DNA of 64,000 nt from OLB23 sp965230965 (GCA_965230965.1 OZ246401.1:744001-808000), one strand, 5' to 3'. Shown: positions 17,047-25,779, numbered from the stretch's first letter. Notes: generated by a model from the letters alone, not told the origin. Translations and numbers: made by a program.

Positions 17047-17877
17047 ATGATTGGAGAAATCCTTGACCTTCCGATGAGGTTCGCGTACTGGCTCTCGGTC
17101 CAGATTCGTGGCTTCATCGCGTCTCGCCAGGTTTCGACACCTCAACCCGAAGAGGGAGCAGTGAGCGAGCAACTTGCTACTCCCGCCAGCTCAACCAATC
17201 TGCTTGATCTGCCCATGGTGGCCGTCTACTGGCTTTCAGGCCGGGTGAGTTCACGGTGGGCACAACGGCAGAATCGCACGGAGGTCGTGGTGATGGAAGA
17301 GGAGCCGGAAGGAGCTTCTGATGACACCTCGCCTCGCCAAGAAGGAGGCAACCCGCTTCGGTTCCGGCCAGATCTGTGGGTACGAGAAGGCGATGAGAAG
17401 ATGGCCATGGACGTGCGGCCTACCATCATACGCCTTCCGAAGCCCTGGCTGGCCCTAATCGCTGGTAGAGTGAGGAGGCAAGCTCAACTCAGCTTCCTCG
17501 ACATTCTCTTCCTTCGGGTTGAGATCCATACGGACAGCAAGAAGCTGGTCGTATCGTCACGACCGCGGTGGTCTAAGGGTATGCTTGGCATCTCAGAGAC
17601 CATCAAGTTGTCCATGATCATGACTCCGAAGTCGGAGAGTGTGGGTGGTCTCTTGCCTTCGCTCTGGTACGAAGGGTTGTTGGGTCTTTCGATCCTCAGC
17701 TTCAGCGTCAAGCAGGAGAACAGTCCGAAAAGGAGGAATCTCATCCTGCCTCGCCGAGGTATGTGGTGGCCTGTCAGCCTTTATAGGCCACTCGAGGAAC
17801 GCGATGACGACGGCGCGGCCTACGAGGCGATGTTTGAGTCACTTGCTGACTGGGCCAATACTGGCCAGTGGACCTAA
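17047..17877 (+). CDS. Membrane-associated protein with an internal duplication, unknown function
   Basis: 276 residues, SD AGGAGG five bases before the ATG. The N-terminal half contains two copies of one motif: ILDLPMRFAYWLSVQIRG (residue ~4) and LLDLPMVAVYWLSGRVSS (~52), each followed by a basic stretch, which suggests paired amphipathic membrane-contact helices. The C-terminal half (~110-276) is an unrecognised domain. It is the last gene of the M23 operon and is followed by a strong stem-loop at 17918-17950. Confidence 0.55.
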   Translation: MIGEILDLPMRFAYWLSVQIRGFIASRQVSTPQPEEGAVSEQLATPASSTNLLDLPMVAVYWLSGRVSSRWAQRQNRTEVVVMEEEPEGASDDTSPRQEGGNPLRFRPDLWVREGDEKMAMDVRPTIIRLPKPWLALIAGRVRRQAQLSFLDILFLRVEIHTDSKKLVVSSRPRWSKGMLGISETIKLSMIMTPKSESVGGLLPSLWYEGLLGLSILSFSVKQENSPKRRNLILPRRGMWWPVSLYRPLEERDDDGAAYEAMFESLADWANTGQWT

Positions 17878-17917
17878 GGGTCCGAAAGGAGATGTGCTAC
17901 GCAAAGAAGGTGCCGAG

Positions 17918-17950
17918 ACAGGTGCCAGCGGTTCGGCCGCTGGCACCTGT
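17918..17950 (+). terminator. Stem-loop after the M23 operon
   Basis: 14-bp perfect stem ACAGGTGCCAGCGG / CCGCTGGCACCTGT with loop TTCGG. There is no T-run immediately after it, so it may be an RNA-stabilising end rather than a classical intrinsic terminator. Confidence 0.6.
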
Positions 17951-18025
17951 ACGGTACATAATTCATTTTTCGTCTTAAATTTTCACCAGTGAAGATTTGG
18001 GAAGAAATATGAAGTTGGGAATTGT

Positions 18026-18063
18026 GGTGGCCTAGTCGCAACGTGCGTCGCGACTAGGCCACC
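18026..18063 (-). terminator. Stem-loop after the two-LysM gene
   Basis: 14-bp perfect stem GGTGGCCTAGTCGC / GCGACTAGGCCACC with a 10-nt loop, 29 bp beyond the stop of the minus-strand LysM gene. It faces the stem-loop of the convergent M23 operon. Confidence 0.6.
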
Positions 18064-18092
18064 GGCTTGTTCTCGGGTGTTTGCGTTCGCCC

Positions 18093-18566
18093 CTAGGGGC
18101 TCGCGCACAACACCCAACCAACAGCTATGTAGTTCGGGTTCGCCAGCTTGTTCTTGCTAGCGAGCGCCGACGTTGTCGTGCCATACTTGGCAGCGATGCT
18201 GCTCAGCGTTTCGCCGAGCGCTACCGTGTGCTGCTGGCTGCAGCTCGAAGCTACAACCTGTGGCGCCGGGCTCTTGGGCAGACAGATCTGCTGCCCAACG
18301 CTGATTAAGTTTGGGTTGGTCAGCCCGTTCGCTTGCGCGAGGGCGTCGACCGTATGCCCATACTTGGTAGCGATACTGCCCAGCGTCTCACCGGCCGCAA
18401 CAGTGTGCACGCCGGCGCAATTGCCAGCGGCTATTGCCACCTTTGCCGATCCATTGTTCGTCGTACCCCCATTGGATCGAGAAATGGGGCCCTTGATTGC
18501 TGCGTCGTAAAGGCCCAAGAGGGCCCCGCCGCCGCATATAATCATGATAAGTAGAGGCTTCTTCAT
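18093..18566 (-). CDS. Exported protein with two LysM domains
   Basis: 157 residues. SD AAGGAG lies seven bases before the ATG. An N-terminal signal or anchor helix (PLLIMIICGGGALLGLYDA) is followed by a short linker and two LysM domains: VHTVAAGETLGSIATKYGHT with QANGLTNPNLISVGQQICLP (~53-98), and QHTVALGETLSSIAAKYGTT with KNKLANPNYIAVGWVLC (~110-155). LysM binds the N-acetylglucosamine backbone of peptidoglycan. The protein has no enzymatic domain. Convergent with the M23 operon; GC-rich like it. Confidence 0.88.
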   Translation of the reverse strand: MKKPLLIMIICGGGALLGLYDAAIKGPISRSNGGTTNNGSAKVAIAAGNCAGVHTVAAGETLGSIATKYGHTVDALAQANGLTNPNLISVGQQICLPKSPAPQVVASSCSQQHTVALGETLSSIAAKYGTTTSALASKNKLANPNYIAVGWVLCASP

Positions 18567-18677
18567 TTCCTGCTCCTTGCGGTTGGGAATGCTGAACGGG
18601 CCTACATCTTAAACGACAATATGCATCATTTATTTCAAAACGATCCGTATCGTCGATCAAGAAACGAATTGTATGTA

Positions 18678-18706
18678 GAGCGGCCCGGCGTGTTGCCGGG
18701 CCGCTC
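18678..18706 (-). terminator. Stem-loop after the single-LysM gene
   Basis: 12-bp perfect stem GAGCGGCCCGGC / GCCGGGCCGCTC with a 5-nt loop, downstream of the minus-strand gene at 18743. No T-run follows on the minus strand. Confidence 0.55.
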
Positions 18707-18742
18707 AGGTGCGGATTCCTCCCGCCGCAGGTCTGCGTCCCG

Positions 18743-19051
18743 CTACGGGATGCAGAGCATTTGTGGGGGAGAAATGATGTTCGGGTTGGAGACGCCACTG
18801 GCAGATGCGATCGCATCTACGGTTGAACCGTAGGCTAACGCAATGCCATACAGTGTGTCACCACTCTTGACAACGTATCGTTGCCCCCGACAGCTTTCGA
18901 GCGTCTGGATAGCTTGTATGCTCCCAGGACTCGGCCCCGATCCGTACTGCTTTTGAGCTACTGATCCCATTCGGTTTGACATCAGCAGCAAAGCGATGAA
19001 CAGGACGAAAATCGGGTGTTCGGACACGAAATCCTTCAGTCCGTCGAACAC
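18743..19051 (-). CDS. Membrane-anchored single-LysM protein
   Basis: 102 residues from the GTG at 19051, chosen because GGAGG lies six bases upstream; the upstream in-frame starts have no SD. One transmembrane helix (HPIFVLFIALLLMSN, ~15-30) is followed by a short linker and one C-terminal LysM domain (RYVVKSGDTLYGIALAYGST, SGVSNPNIISPPQMLCIP). It would display a peptidoglycan-binding domain at the cell surface. It has a consensus promoter (19102-19130), with an R repeat just upstream of the -35. Confidence 0.85.
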   Translation of the reverse strand: MFDGLKDFVSEHPIFVLFIALLLMSNRMGSVAQKQYGSGPSPGSIQAIQTLESCRGQRYVVKSGDTLYGIALAYGSTVDAIASASGVSNPNIISPPQMLCIP

Positions 19052-19101
19052 GATCCACCTCCACGGCATGAATCGGTAGTCGCGCACTTTTGACCTATAG
19101 T

Positions 19102-19130
19102 ATTATACTAAAAGAGAGCTTATTTTTCAA
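19102..19130 (-). promoter_or_regulatory. Consensus promoter for the single-LysM gene
   Basis: Minus strand: TTGAAA (19125-19130), 17-bp spacer ending TTTTAG, TATAAT (19102-19107). The R repeat copy at 19135-19162 ends four bases upstream of the -35. Confidence 0.75.
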
Positions 19131-19134
19131 GTCA

Positions 19135-19162
19135 GACACGAGCTCTTTAAGCCCTGGGCTTA
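19135..19162 (+). repeat. R repeat copy B
   Basis: GACACGAGCTC then TTTAAGCCCTGGGCTTA. It keeps the R layout (CACGA block, short gap, 13-bp dyad) but with an AAGCCC-T-GGGCTT dyad. It is nearly identical to copy D. Its right end is the stop codon of the CBS-methyltransferase gene; its left end is four bases from the LysM-gene promoter. Confidence 0.65.
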
Positions 19163-20416
19163 TCGGCTTGCGACGACGTTCATCCAGTCGTGCTCAGAGA
19201 CAGAGAATTTGTGCTCGAAGAGAGGTTCGAGGAAGTGACTGCCGTAAATTTCGATCTTTTTGAACCCATTTTCTTTGAGAAGGGCGCTAATGCTGTCAGC
19301 GGTTATATAGGCGATTGGTGTACTATTCATTGCTGCAAAGCGCCATCTATGGTTAGCTTCGCGCAATATGGCCATATTGAGCGTGAGGAGGTCTTTTTTA
19401 GTCGTTGTTCTCCCTCCATCGTAAAACTCTATAAAAGCATACTTTGCATCATCGTTTACCTTTGATGGGCGCATATTAAAGTCTTGCAGGCCGCCATTTC
19501 CTAAGATTTTGTCAAAATTTGCGATTTGCAGAATCATAAGTGCGTTCTTTTTTGTCAGGCTTTGGCTTGTTGTTTTAATAATTTTCTTGTAATCATGTGG
19601 ATTGTGAGAGAGGGCATTGCCCATAAAGATCGCCGCATCATAATCTTCCTTTTTATCCTTCAAAAGCTCCACATAATCGCCCTGGACAAAATCAACCCGT
19701 CGTTGCAAGTATTCTGGTATCTGCGCATATTTTTTCATTGCTGCATTGTGCATGAGGGTATATTTATTCATACCGATTACATCATAACCTTCGCGCGCAA
19801 GCGCGATTGCATGTTCACCGGTGCCACAAAAAATATCGAGAATACGATAACTATATTTCTTTTCAAAAAGTTTGTTAAAAGCAGCAATTTCGCCGCTCAG
19901 TCTTTGTTTCCAAGGCACGACTAAATCCCAGTGTCGCGAGAGCCACGCATGGTATTCTTCATTATCATCATATGGTATTTCTTGGCCTACTACTGCTCTA
20001 AATACATCGCCTTGTGAAATAATGCCGACTAATTTTTTGTCTTCATCAACAACAGGAAGGTGACTTATTTTCTGCACAATCATAATAGATTGCGCCTGCA
20101 TAATAGGGAGGTCAGGATGAACAACGCGAGGGCGCACACTCATAATTTTTTTCACAGGTTTATTTATTAAGGCGCTCAAATTTTTTTCCATTGCTTCAAA
20201 ATCATGTGAGTCGCCGCGATCTTCCATAAAATCGCGTACAGAAGGGAAGAGTTTTGTAAGAATATCTTCTTCAGTTACGATGCCGACAAGTTTTCCGCCA
20301 TCAGTAACAGGAACACTTTTAATACCGAGGTTAAATATAAGACGAGTCACCGTTCGCACCGGTTCGTCCGAAGGAACGGAAACCACCGAGGTTCGCATGA
20401 AGTTGGCAACTTTCAT
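19160..20416 (-). CDS. CBS-domain pair fused to a SAM-dependent methyltransferase
   Basis: 418 residues. Residues 1-~145 are two CBS motifs (KVANFMRTSVVSVPSDEPV with KLVGIVTEEDILTKLF; VKKIMSVRPRVVHPDLPI with KKLVGIISQGDVFRAV), which normally bind adenine nucleotides or SAM. After a linker (~150-190), a class I methyltransferase follows: motif I ILDIFCGTGEHAIALAREGY, an acidic motif II region, and DFVQGDYVELL. The substrate is unknown. The CBS pair may sense SAM or the energy state and gate the enzyme; this is inference. The stop codon forms one edge of R copy B. Confidence 0.8.
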   Translation of the reverse strand: MKVANFMRTSVVSVPSDEPVRTVTRLIFNLGIKSVPVTDGGKLVGIVTEEDILTKLFPSVRDFMEDRGDSHDFEAMEKNLSALINKPVKKIMSVRPRVVHPDLPIMQAQSIMIVQKISHLPVVDEDKKLVGIISQGDVFRAVVGQEIPYDDNEEYHAWLSRHWDLVVPWKQRLSGEIAAFNKLFEKKYSYRILDIFCGTGEHAIALAREGYDVIGMNKYTLMHNAAMKKYAQIPEYLQRRVDFVQGDYVELLKDKKEDYDAAIFMGNALSHNPHDYKKIIKTTSQSLTKKNALMILQIANFDKILGNGGLQDFNMRPSKVNDDAKYAFIEFYDGGRTTTKKDLLTLNMAILREANHRWRFAAMNSTPIAYITADSISALLKENGFKKIEIYGSHFLEPLFEHKFSVSEHDWMNVVASR

Positions 20417-20458
20417 AAGTACATATATAGTATATCACGCCGCCTTGAGTTGCTCAAG

Positions 20459-21574
20459 CTACGGTTGAACTTCTGGATACCTTTGCACAGCTAGGGCTTC
20501 CCAATCTTCACGAACAATTAAATATCTTCGTGTATGATTCAATTCTTCTGCTCCGCGGACAACAGCGCTGTTTTCAATGGCATTCAGCATACGTCCACCA
20601 AGACGCAGGAATGTATGTTCTGTTGAAGTCATTGGAACATTCAGCAGCTTTGCCGTTGCTACCATAATATTTTTACGTTTCACAACAGAGTCGGGAGTAA
20701 ATCCAGAAAAACCTTCTGGGCCAACTTGTTTGGCAATTTCAGCTAGGAATTCTTCATATGCTCCTTCAGAATAACCCAGGGAATCGCCATAACCACGTCC
20801 GGAATGTAAGCTCATACTGTTGGCAAAGTTGTTCATCACGTCAGTAAGAGTGACCGGTTGATCTGTGCGAAGTCTTTGTATAACATCCATATCGCCAATA
20901 ACGTTGCTTGTTATCTGATGTGCAAATCGATCAATATGGCGGCCTTTATATTCAGGATTGATATTAACACCTGTATTTAAATTGTTGAGTTGTGGGTGTT
21001 CCATCATCCAATGCATAACCCGAGCTTCTTGAATGACACGACCAAAACCTTTACCACGGTGTTCGATACTGCCATCCTCTGAGGCTTTTGCAACAATGCC
21101 TTTACTAATCCAGCCTTCATCTTCATTGACGACACTGTCAAATGAAAGACCACCGCCGATAAGCTGTGGGCTCCCATTTACTGTTCCGTGTAATACAAGT
21201 AGGTGATTGCCTTTATCTTGAACGGTGGGAACGAGATATGCATCAATGGCTCTTTGTACAATATCTGGTTTCATGTTGCCATCCTTGTCATAAAGTTGAT
21301 CATCAGTTGCGTTAGCAAGATCATTTAATTTAAATGGCGGCCACACAAAAGTTCCTGCAGCAATATTGTCTCTATGTAGAATCTGCCCAACATATGCCTT
21401 CGCATATTCGTCAAAAGCCTCATGTTCAGGTCTGAGCGCTTCAACAACGACATCTTGATAGCCGACAACTGTTTCGGGGAGACATACAGGAATAAGGTTT
21501 GGATTACCAGTAAAAGCTAAGCGAGGTTCCTCTGCGTGTGTAGCGACTATTTCAGTTTGTGCTGTTGCTGTCAT
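20459..21574 (-). CDS. Unknown protein with a GNAT-like segment
   Basis: 371 residues, soluble, no signal peptide. The only recognisable part is at ~140-205: QLIGGGLSFDSV, then SIEHRGKGFGRVIQEARVMH, which resembles the acetyl-CoA-binding motif A of GNAT acetyltransferases (R-G-K-G-F-G), followed by NPEYKGRHIDRFAHQ. The flanking N-terminal ~130 and C-terminal ~150 residues were not recognised. The ATG at 21574 follows a leader of ~25 nt after a TATAAT. GNAT assignment is tentative. Confidence 0.45.
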   Translation of the reverse strand: MTATAQTEIVATHAEEPRLAFTGNPNLIPVCLPETVVGYQDVVVEALRPEHEAFDEYAKAYVGQILHRDNIAAGTFVWPPFKLNDLANATDDQLYDKDGNMKPDIVQRAIDAYLVPTVQDKGNHLLVLHGTVNGSPQLIGGGLSFDSVVNEDEGWISKGIVAKASEDGSIEHRGKGFGRVIQEARVMHWMMEHPQLNNLNTGVNINPEYKGRHIDRFAHQITSNVIGDMDVIQRLRTDQPVTLTDVMNNFANSMSLHSGRGYGDSLGYSEGAYEEFLAEIAKQVGPEGFSGFTPDSVVKRKNIMVATAKLLNVPMTSTEHTFLRLGGRMLNAIENSAVVRGAEELNHTRRYLIVREDWEALAVQRYPEVQP

Positions 21575-21622
21575 AAGTTATGCCAAGCTTTTAGGGACTG
21601 CGATTATATCATTCTTATCCCT

Positions 21623-22234
21623 TTATGACAAGCCAGGCCATATGTTGTATTTATTTAAAATGACATACAGCGAATCAACAGGTAGACCAACAATACCACT
21701 ATAACTTCCTTCGATTTTTTGCACGAAGGCTGATGCATATCCTTGGATAGCATACGCACCAGCTTTATCTAAAGGTTCTTTTGTAGCGATATAATTCAGA
21801 ATTTCTTGATGCGGTAGTTTATGAAGTGTGACCGTACTACTACTTATATGCGTTTCAATAATTTGAGTCTTTGTGGGCGAGAGAGAAGCGGGAATAATAA
21901 CAGCCATGCCGGTGATGACATTGTGTTGAGTGCCTGAAAGTGATTGTAGCATGCGCTCGGCTTCTTCTTCAGAATGTGGCTTTCCAAGTATTGTATCGCC
22001 AAGCGCGACAATGGTATCTGCGCCGATAATAATTGCGTTGGGATATTGTTCGGTGACCGCAAGCGCCTTGCCTTTGGCTAGATGCACAGTGAGTTCAAGA
22101 GGTGGGAGGGGCATAGTCATGTCTTCTTCATAGTCGCTGGGGACAACCTGAAATTCAAGGCCAATTTGTGTAAGTAAATCTTTTCGTCGAGGCGAGCTTG
22201 ACGCGAGGATAATGCTATGAAGCTGTTTCTTCAT
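21623..22234 (-). CDS. maf: Maf family nucleotide pyrophosphatase
   Basis: 203 residues, normal length. The family signature ILASSSPRRKDLLTQIGLEF is at the N-terminus, with the catalytic-region motif IIIGADTIVALGDTILGKPH and the later DKAGAYAIQGYAS. Maf proteins hydrolyse non-canonical or canonical nucleoside triphosphates to monophosphates (house-cleaning, septum-linked in some bacteria). A TATACT box lies 8 nt before the ATG, so the mRNA is probably leaderless. Confidence 0.92.
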   Translation of the reverse strand: MKKQLHSIILASSSPRRKDLLTQIGLEFQVVPSDYEEDMTMPLPPLELTVHLAKGKALAVTEQYPNAIIIGADTIVALGDTILGKPHSEEEAERMLQSLSGTQHNVITGMAVIIPASLSPTKTQIIETHISSSTVTLHKLPHQEILNYIATKEPLDKAGAYAIQGYASAFVQKIEGSYSGIVGLPVDSLYVILNKYNIWPGLS

Positions 22235-22436
22235 CTGTATATAGTATACACAATCTTGCTTTTTTTTGCTGCCTGATGTACTCTTATATATGGTGCCCAG
22301 CTTGTACCACTTCGCTCTCCAAAAAATTGCCTTAGTTCCGCGCCTGCACGCACACTATATCAGGAATATTTTTTGGTTCCACAGTAAACATCTTATAGTA
22401 CTTGACAAGAGGTTATGTATAGTTTAACTTTATAGT

Positions 22437-23678
22437 ATGGCAGCTGAAGATGGAGTCATTATTACAGAAGCCCAAATAGGAGAAATGGCGGTGCAAGATA
22501 GACCGCCTACTTGGCATGAAGCGGTTTATGGTGATCTTCCTTCTGCCGAGCATTATGGTACTGCACTATCTGCTTTCGACAAATTTGCCGCTACACATAC
22601 GGTTTTAAAAGAAATTGTTGACGAAGGTCATCCCATTGATGAGCTTGTTGCTCAAGACTATGCTGATCGTGCTGCAAGACTTGAATTAGGTATGCGTGAA
22701 TTTTGTCGTAGTGCTGATATTGACCCAAAAAGAGCATTGTTAGAAATCCTTGTAGGTTGCGGTGAAAAATATGCAGCACCTTGGGAAGATGCAAAGGCTG
22801 GCGTCATCGCTCGTGGCGAAGAACCGACTACAGCGAATATAAAGGCAGAATGTAGAAAGCAGTGGGGAAAATGGCAGTTCACACTTACCGACGATGAACT
22901 TGAGGCTTTCGAAGACGGAAGAGCATTATACCGAGGTGGTATTTTAGAAGGGATGACACCGGAGGGTTCAAGATCACTTGTTAAAGAGATGCTAGTCGAA
23001 AGCGGTATTGAAGTTGAACGATCATACGCAACACAAACAGGTGCTCAGCGCACATTTGATCTTACTCGATATCTTCATCTCGAGCCAGATTTGAGAGGAG
23101 CAGTCATTGCAGCTAAAGAATATGAAGGGATTATGGGTCAAGATATGAAGTCATTGGATGATAGTCGAGCACAGATTGATGGAGAAATAGCTGAGGTCAA
23201 GGCCCTAAGGGATTTATTTGAAATCAGAGCAGGGGAAAAACCGGGTGATCATATGGAAATTGATCTGTCTTTTAGTACCATCGAAGACTTTTGGGATCAT
23301 GTTAGAGCAGGTCAAGATGCAGGAACAATTCCTGTTGAAGAGGCAGAAAGATTTTTATCTATTGATTCGCTTGCTGAGCTCGATACATATATTAAAAAAC
23401 ATATGGCATTTGAGCTTTTGGATGTAGTTTTTGCCGCTAGTGGCGGGCTACATCGAATTCCTGCCGATGTAGATAAGGCTGTAGCTGACGCAGCAGCAGC
23501 GAGAGACGTGTATGCGATGGCAGTACCTATTATTAGACAACAATTACCCGATGTATCAGTAACCCCATCGCTCGCACAAAGAGTTATGACAGTTGTTAAA
23601 GATGAGGGTTGGCATGAATATCCCTTAGCGACATCTGTAACAGCAGCGATTAGTATGCTTGGTTTAGCTGCCCATTAA
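22437..23678 (+). CDS. Unknown soluble protein, mostly helical
   Basis: 413 residues, acidic, no signal peptide or membrane helix. No motif was recognised. Composition (many Ala, Glu, Asp, Val) suggests a globular helical protein. A TTGACA-17-TAACTT promoter ends a few bases before the ATG, so this gene looks leaderless. Its end overlaps the end of the convergent pyrB gene by 15 bp. Confidence 0.55.
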   Translation: MAAEDGVIITEAQIGEMAVQDRPPTWHEAVYGDLPSAEHYGTALSAFDKFAATHTVLKEIVDEGHPIDELVAQDYADRAARLELGMREFCRSADIDPKRALLEILVGCGEKYAAPWEDAKAGVIARGEEPTTANIKAECRKQWGKWQFTLTDDELEAFEDGRALYRGGILEGMTPEGSRSLVKEMLVESGIEVERSYATQTGAQRTFDLTRYLHLEPDLRGAVIAAKEYEGIMGQDMKSLDDSRAQIDGEIAEVKALRDLFEIRAGEKPGDHMEIDLSFSTIEDFWDHVRAGQDAGTIPVEEAERFLSIDSLAELDTYIKKHMAFELLDVVFAASGGLHRIPADVDKAVADAAAARDVYAMAVPIIRQQLPDVSVTPSLAQRVMTVVKDEGWHEYPLATSVTAAISMLGLAAH

Positions 23679-24620
23679 TATTGATTCAATGAGTGCCATA
23701 CGGATATAAAGCCCTGAACGCATTTGTTCAAAATACCACGCGCGTGGGTCATTATCGACCTCGAGCATTATTTCTCCAACACGCGGGAGCGGGTGCAAAA
23801 TTATTGCGTCCTTTTTCATTTTATCCGCGACGTGTTTGTTCATTATAAATTTGAGCTTTAAGGCTTCATATTGATCCAATTTACCTTCCTTTTCAAACCA
23901 TTCTTTTTGAACGCGTGTCATATAGACAACATCGGCCTCTTCGATTTCGGTGCCAAAGCTCGATCGTTGCGATACCTCAACGCGGTCTTTTAGATCTTTA
24001 ATAAAATCTTTTGGCGCGCGCAATTCTTTTGGTGACACAAAGGTGATCTTTGAGTTTTTGCTTATGCGCGCAATAAGTTTTGCCAGTGATTTTATTGTGC
24101 GGCCATATTTTAGATCACCGACCATCATTATATGTAGATCGTCGAGACGCTTAAATTTATTGTAAATAGTGTAGAGGTCGAGCAAGGCCTGGGTAGGGTG
24201 TTCGGCTGTACCGCTGCCGCCATTGATAACAGGAATATTCTGCACAGATGCAGCTATTTCGCTCGATGTATTGTCTGGGTGGCGCAAAATTATTGCATTC
24301 GCGCCTGTTGTTTGATAAATGGATTTAATCGTATCTTCCAAACTTTCGCCTTTGACCGCTGAACTGAAGCTCGTCATCTCGTTAATGTCGATGACATAGG
24401 CGCCAAGGCGCTTTGCTGCGGCAACAAATGAGGTGAAAGTGCGGGTTGATGGTTGGTAAAAGAGCACTGCAACAGTCTTTCCTTTGAGCGGCTCATAAAC
24501 CTTGCCTGACTCGATTGTTTTTTTCATTTTATCCGCGACGCTAAAAATGTAGTCGATGTCGGCGGTTGAGGTAATCTGTTCAATTGAGATGAAGCTTTTG
24601 CCAAAAAATGTGTTTTTCAT
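23664..24620 (-). CDS. pyrB: Aspartate carbamoyltransferase catalytic chain
   Basis: 318 residues. The carbamoyl-phosphate loop is PSTRTFTSF, with the second-site motif HPTQALLDLYTIY and a late HPLPRVGEI in place of the HCLP of ornithine enzymes; together these mark the aspartate enzyme. It makes N-carbamoyl-aspartate, the second step of pyrimidine synthesis. No regulatory chain (PyrI) is present here. It lies 34 bp downstream of argF on the same strand, with an R repeat in the gap overlapping the end of argF. Confidence 0.9.
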   Translation of the reverse strand: MKNTFFGKSFISIEQITSTADIDYIFSVADKMKKTIESGKVYEPLKGKTVAVLFYQPSTRTFTSFVAAAKRLGAYVIDINEMTSFSSAVKGESLEDTIKSIYQTTGANAIILRHPDNTSSEIAASVQNIPVINGGSGTAEHPTQALLDLYTIYNKFKRLDDLHIMMVGDLKYGRTIKSLAKLIARISKNSKITFVSPKELRAPKDFIKDLKDRVEVSQRSSFGTEIEEADVVYMTRVQKEWFEKEGKLDQYEALKLKFIMNKHVADKMKKDAIILHPLPRVGEIMLEVDNDPRAWYFEQMRSGLYIRMALIESILMGS

Positions 24621-24643
24621 GTAATTTTAATTAATTGATAATT

Positions 24644-24675
24644 AGGTTCGAACCTCAAGAGGTTACGGTCTTCAT
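24644..24675 (+). repeat. R repeat copy C
   Basis: AGGTTCGAACCTCAAGAGG then TTACGGTCTTC: a diverged R copy that overlaps the last seven codons and stop of argF and extends into the argF-pyrB gap. There is no GC-rich cassette next to it. Confidence 0.45.
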
Positions 24676-25599
24676 GAGCCATACAATTAGCCCTTTTTGG
24701 GCGTGTAAGCGGTTTTCAGCTTCTTGGTAGGCTACTGATTGTGGTCCATCAAGGACTGCTGCAGCAACCTCTTTATCGCGATAGGCGGGGAGACAATGCA
24801 TAAATATCGCGTCTTTTTTTGCTAATTTCATCATATCTTCCGACACTTGATAAGGTGGGAAGATTTTGAGGCGTTCTTCTTTTTCTGCTTCGCTTCCCAT
24901 ACTGACCCATGTGTCGGTAATAACGACATCGGCGTCTTTAACCATTTCTTTTGGATCTGCCGATTCGGTTATAGAGCCGCCAGATTCGGCGGCAAGTTTC
25001 TTCGCGCGTTTTACAATATCAGCGTTCATAAAATAGCCTTCTGGAGCCCCAACCTTAAAATGCATGCCGAGCATTCCTGCTGCGAGGCATAGTGTATGTG
25101 TGACGTTGTTATTACCGTCACCAAGGAACACAACATTAAGCCCTTCAAGTTTTCCTTTGATTTCTTGCATCGTGAGCAGATCTGCGAGAATCTGACATGG
25201 GTGCTCAAGATCAGAAAGCGCGTTTATGACGGGTACTTTGGAATGAGCGGCGAGCTCTTCGACAGTGCTATGTTTAAAAGTGCGAGCCATTACGATATCG
25301 CCCATGCGTGATACGACCGCGGACACATCTCTGGGTTCTTCGCGACTGCCCATGCCTATATCTGCAGGGGCAAGGTAAATTGCGTGGCCGCCAAGCTGGG
25401 TCATGCCAATTTCGAAGGACACGCGCGTACGGAGCGATGGTTTTTCAAAAATCATCAGCATTGTTTTATTTTTGAGCACTTCTTTGTTCAGTTTTCCGTC
25501 GTAGATTTCTTTTTTTAGTTGTGCAGATAGGTCAAGAATGTGGAGAAGTTCGTCTTTTGAAATATCAGTTATCGAAAGAAAATGGCGAATTTTGGTCAT
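24655..25599 (-). CDS. argF: Ornithine carbamoyltransferase
   Basis: 314 residues. The carbamoyl-phosphate loop SLRTRVSFEIGMTQLGG, HPCQILADLLT, and the ornithine-specific FMHCLPAYRDKEV (catalytic Cys) are all present. It interconverts ornithine plus carbamoyl phosphate and citrulline; direction cannot be inferred without arginine deiminase or synthesis genes, none of which are in the window. It probably shares a transcript with pyrB. Confidence 0.93.
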   Translation of the reverse strand: MTKIRHFLSITDISKDELLHILDLSAQLKKEIYDGKLNKEVLKNKTMLMIFEKPSLRTRVSFEIGMTQLGGHAIYLAPADIGMGSREEPRDVSAVVSRMGDIVMARTFKHSTVEELAAHSKVPVINALSDLEHPCQILADLLTMQEIKGKLEGLNVVFLGDGNNNVTHTLCLAAGMLGMHFKVGAPEGYFMNADIVKRAKKLAAESGGSITESADPKEMVKDADVVITDTWVSMGSEAEKEERLKIFPPYQVSEDMMKLAKKDAIFMHCLPAYRDKEVAAAVLDGPQSVAYQEAENRLHAQKGLIVWLMKTVTS

Positions 25600-25696
25600 T
25601 TTTAAGAGAAAATCGCGCGAAAATTGTAAAAAATCGCAACTTTTCTAAAAAAACATAGTATCACGAATAAAGAGGAAAAGTCAAGAAGCTTGCAAG

Positions 25697-25779
25697 TACC
25701 AGAGGAGGGACTCGAACCCTCACGCTCAAAAGAGCATTAGTTTTTGAGACTAACCTGTCTACCATTCCAGCACTCTGGC
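25697..25779 (-). tRNA. tRNA-Leu(CAA)
   Basis: Minus strand: acceptor GCCAGAG / CTCTGGT (first pair G-U), anticodon stem TTAGT / ACTAA, loop CTCAAAA with anticodon CAA, long variable arm TGCTCTTTTGAGCG, T arm GAGGG-TTCGAGT-CCCTC. The CCA end is not encoded. Confidence 0.92.

Noticed and set aside
13382..19051. Contamination or misassembly as the source of the GC-rich blocks
   Set aside because: The GC-rich genes are many, single and interleaved with native genes, share one promoter and leader design, and have AT-rich promoters like the rest of the sequence.
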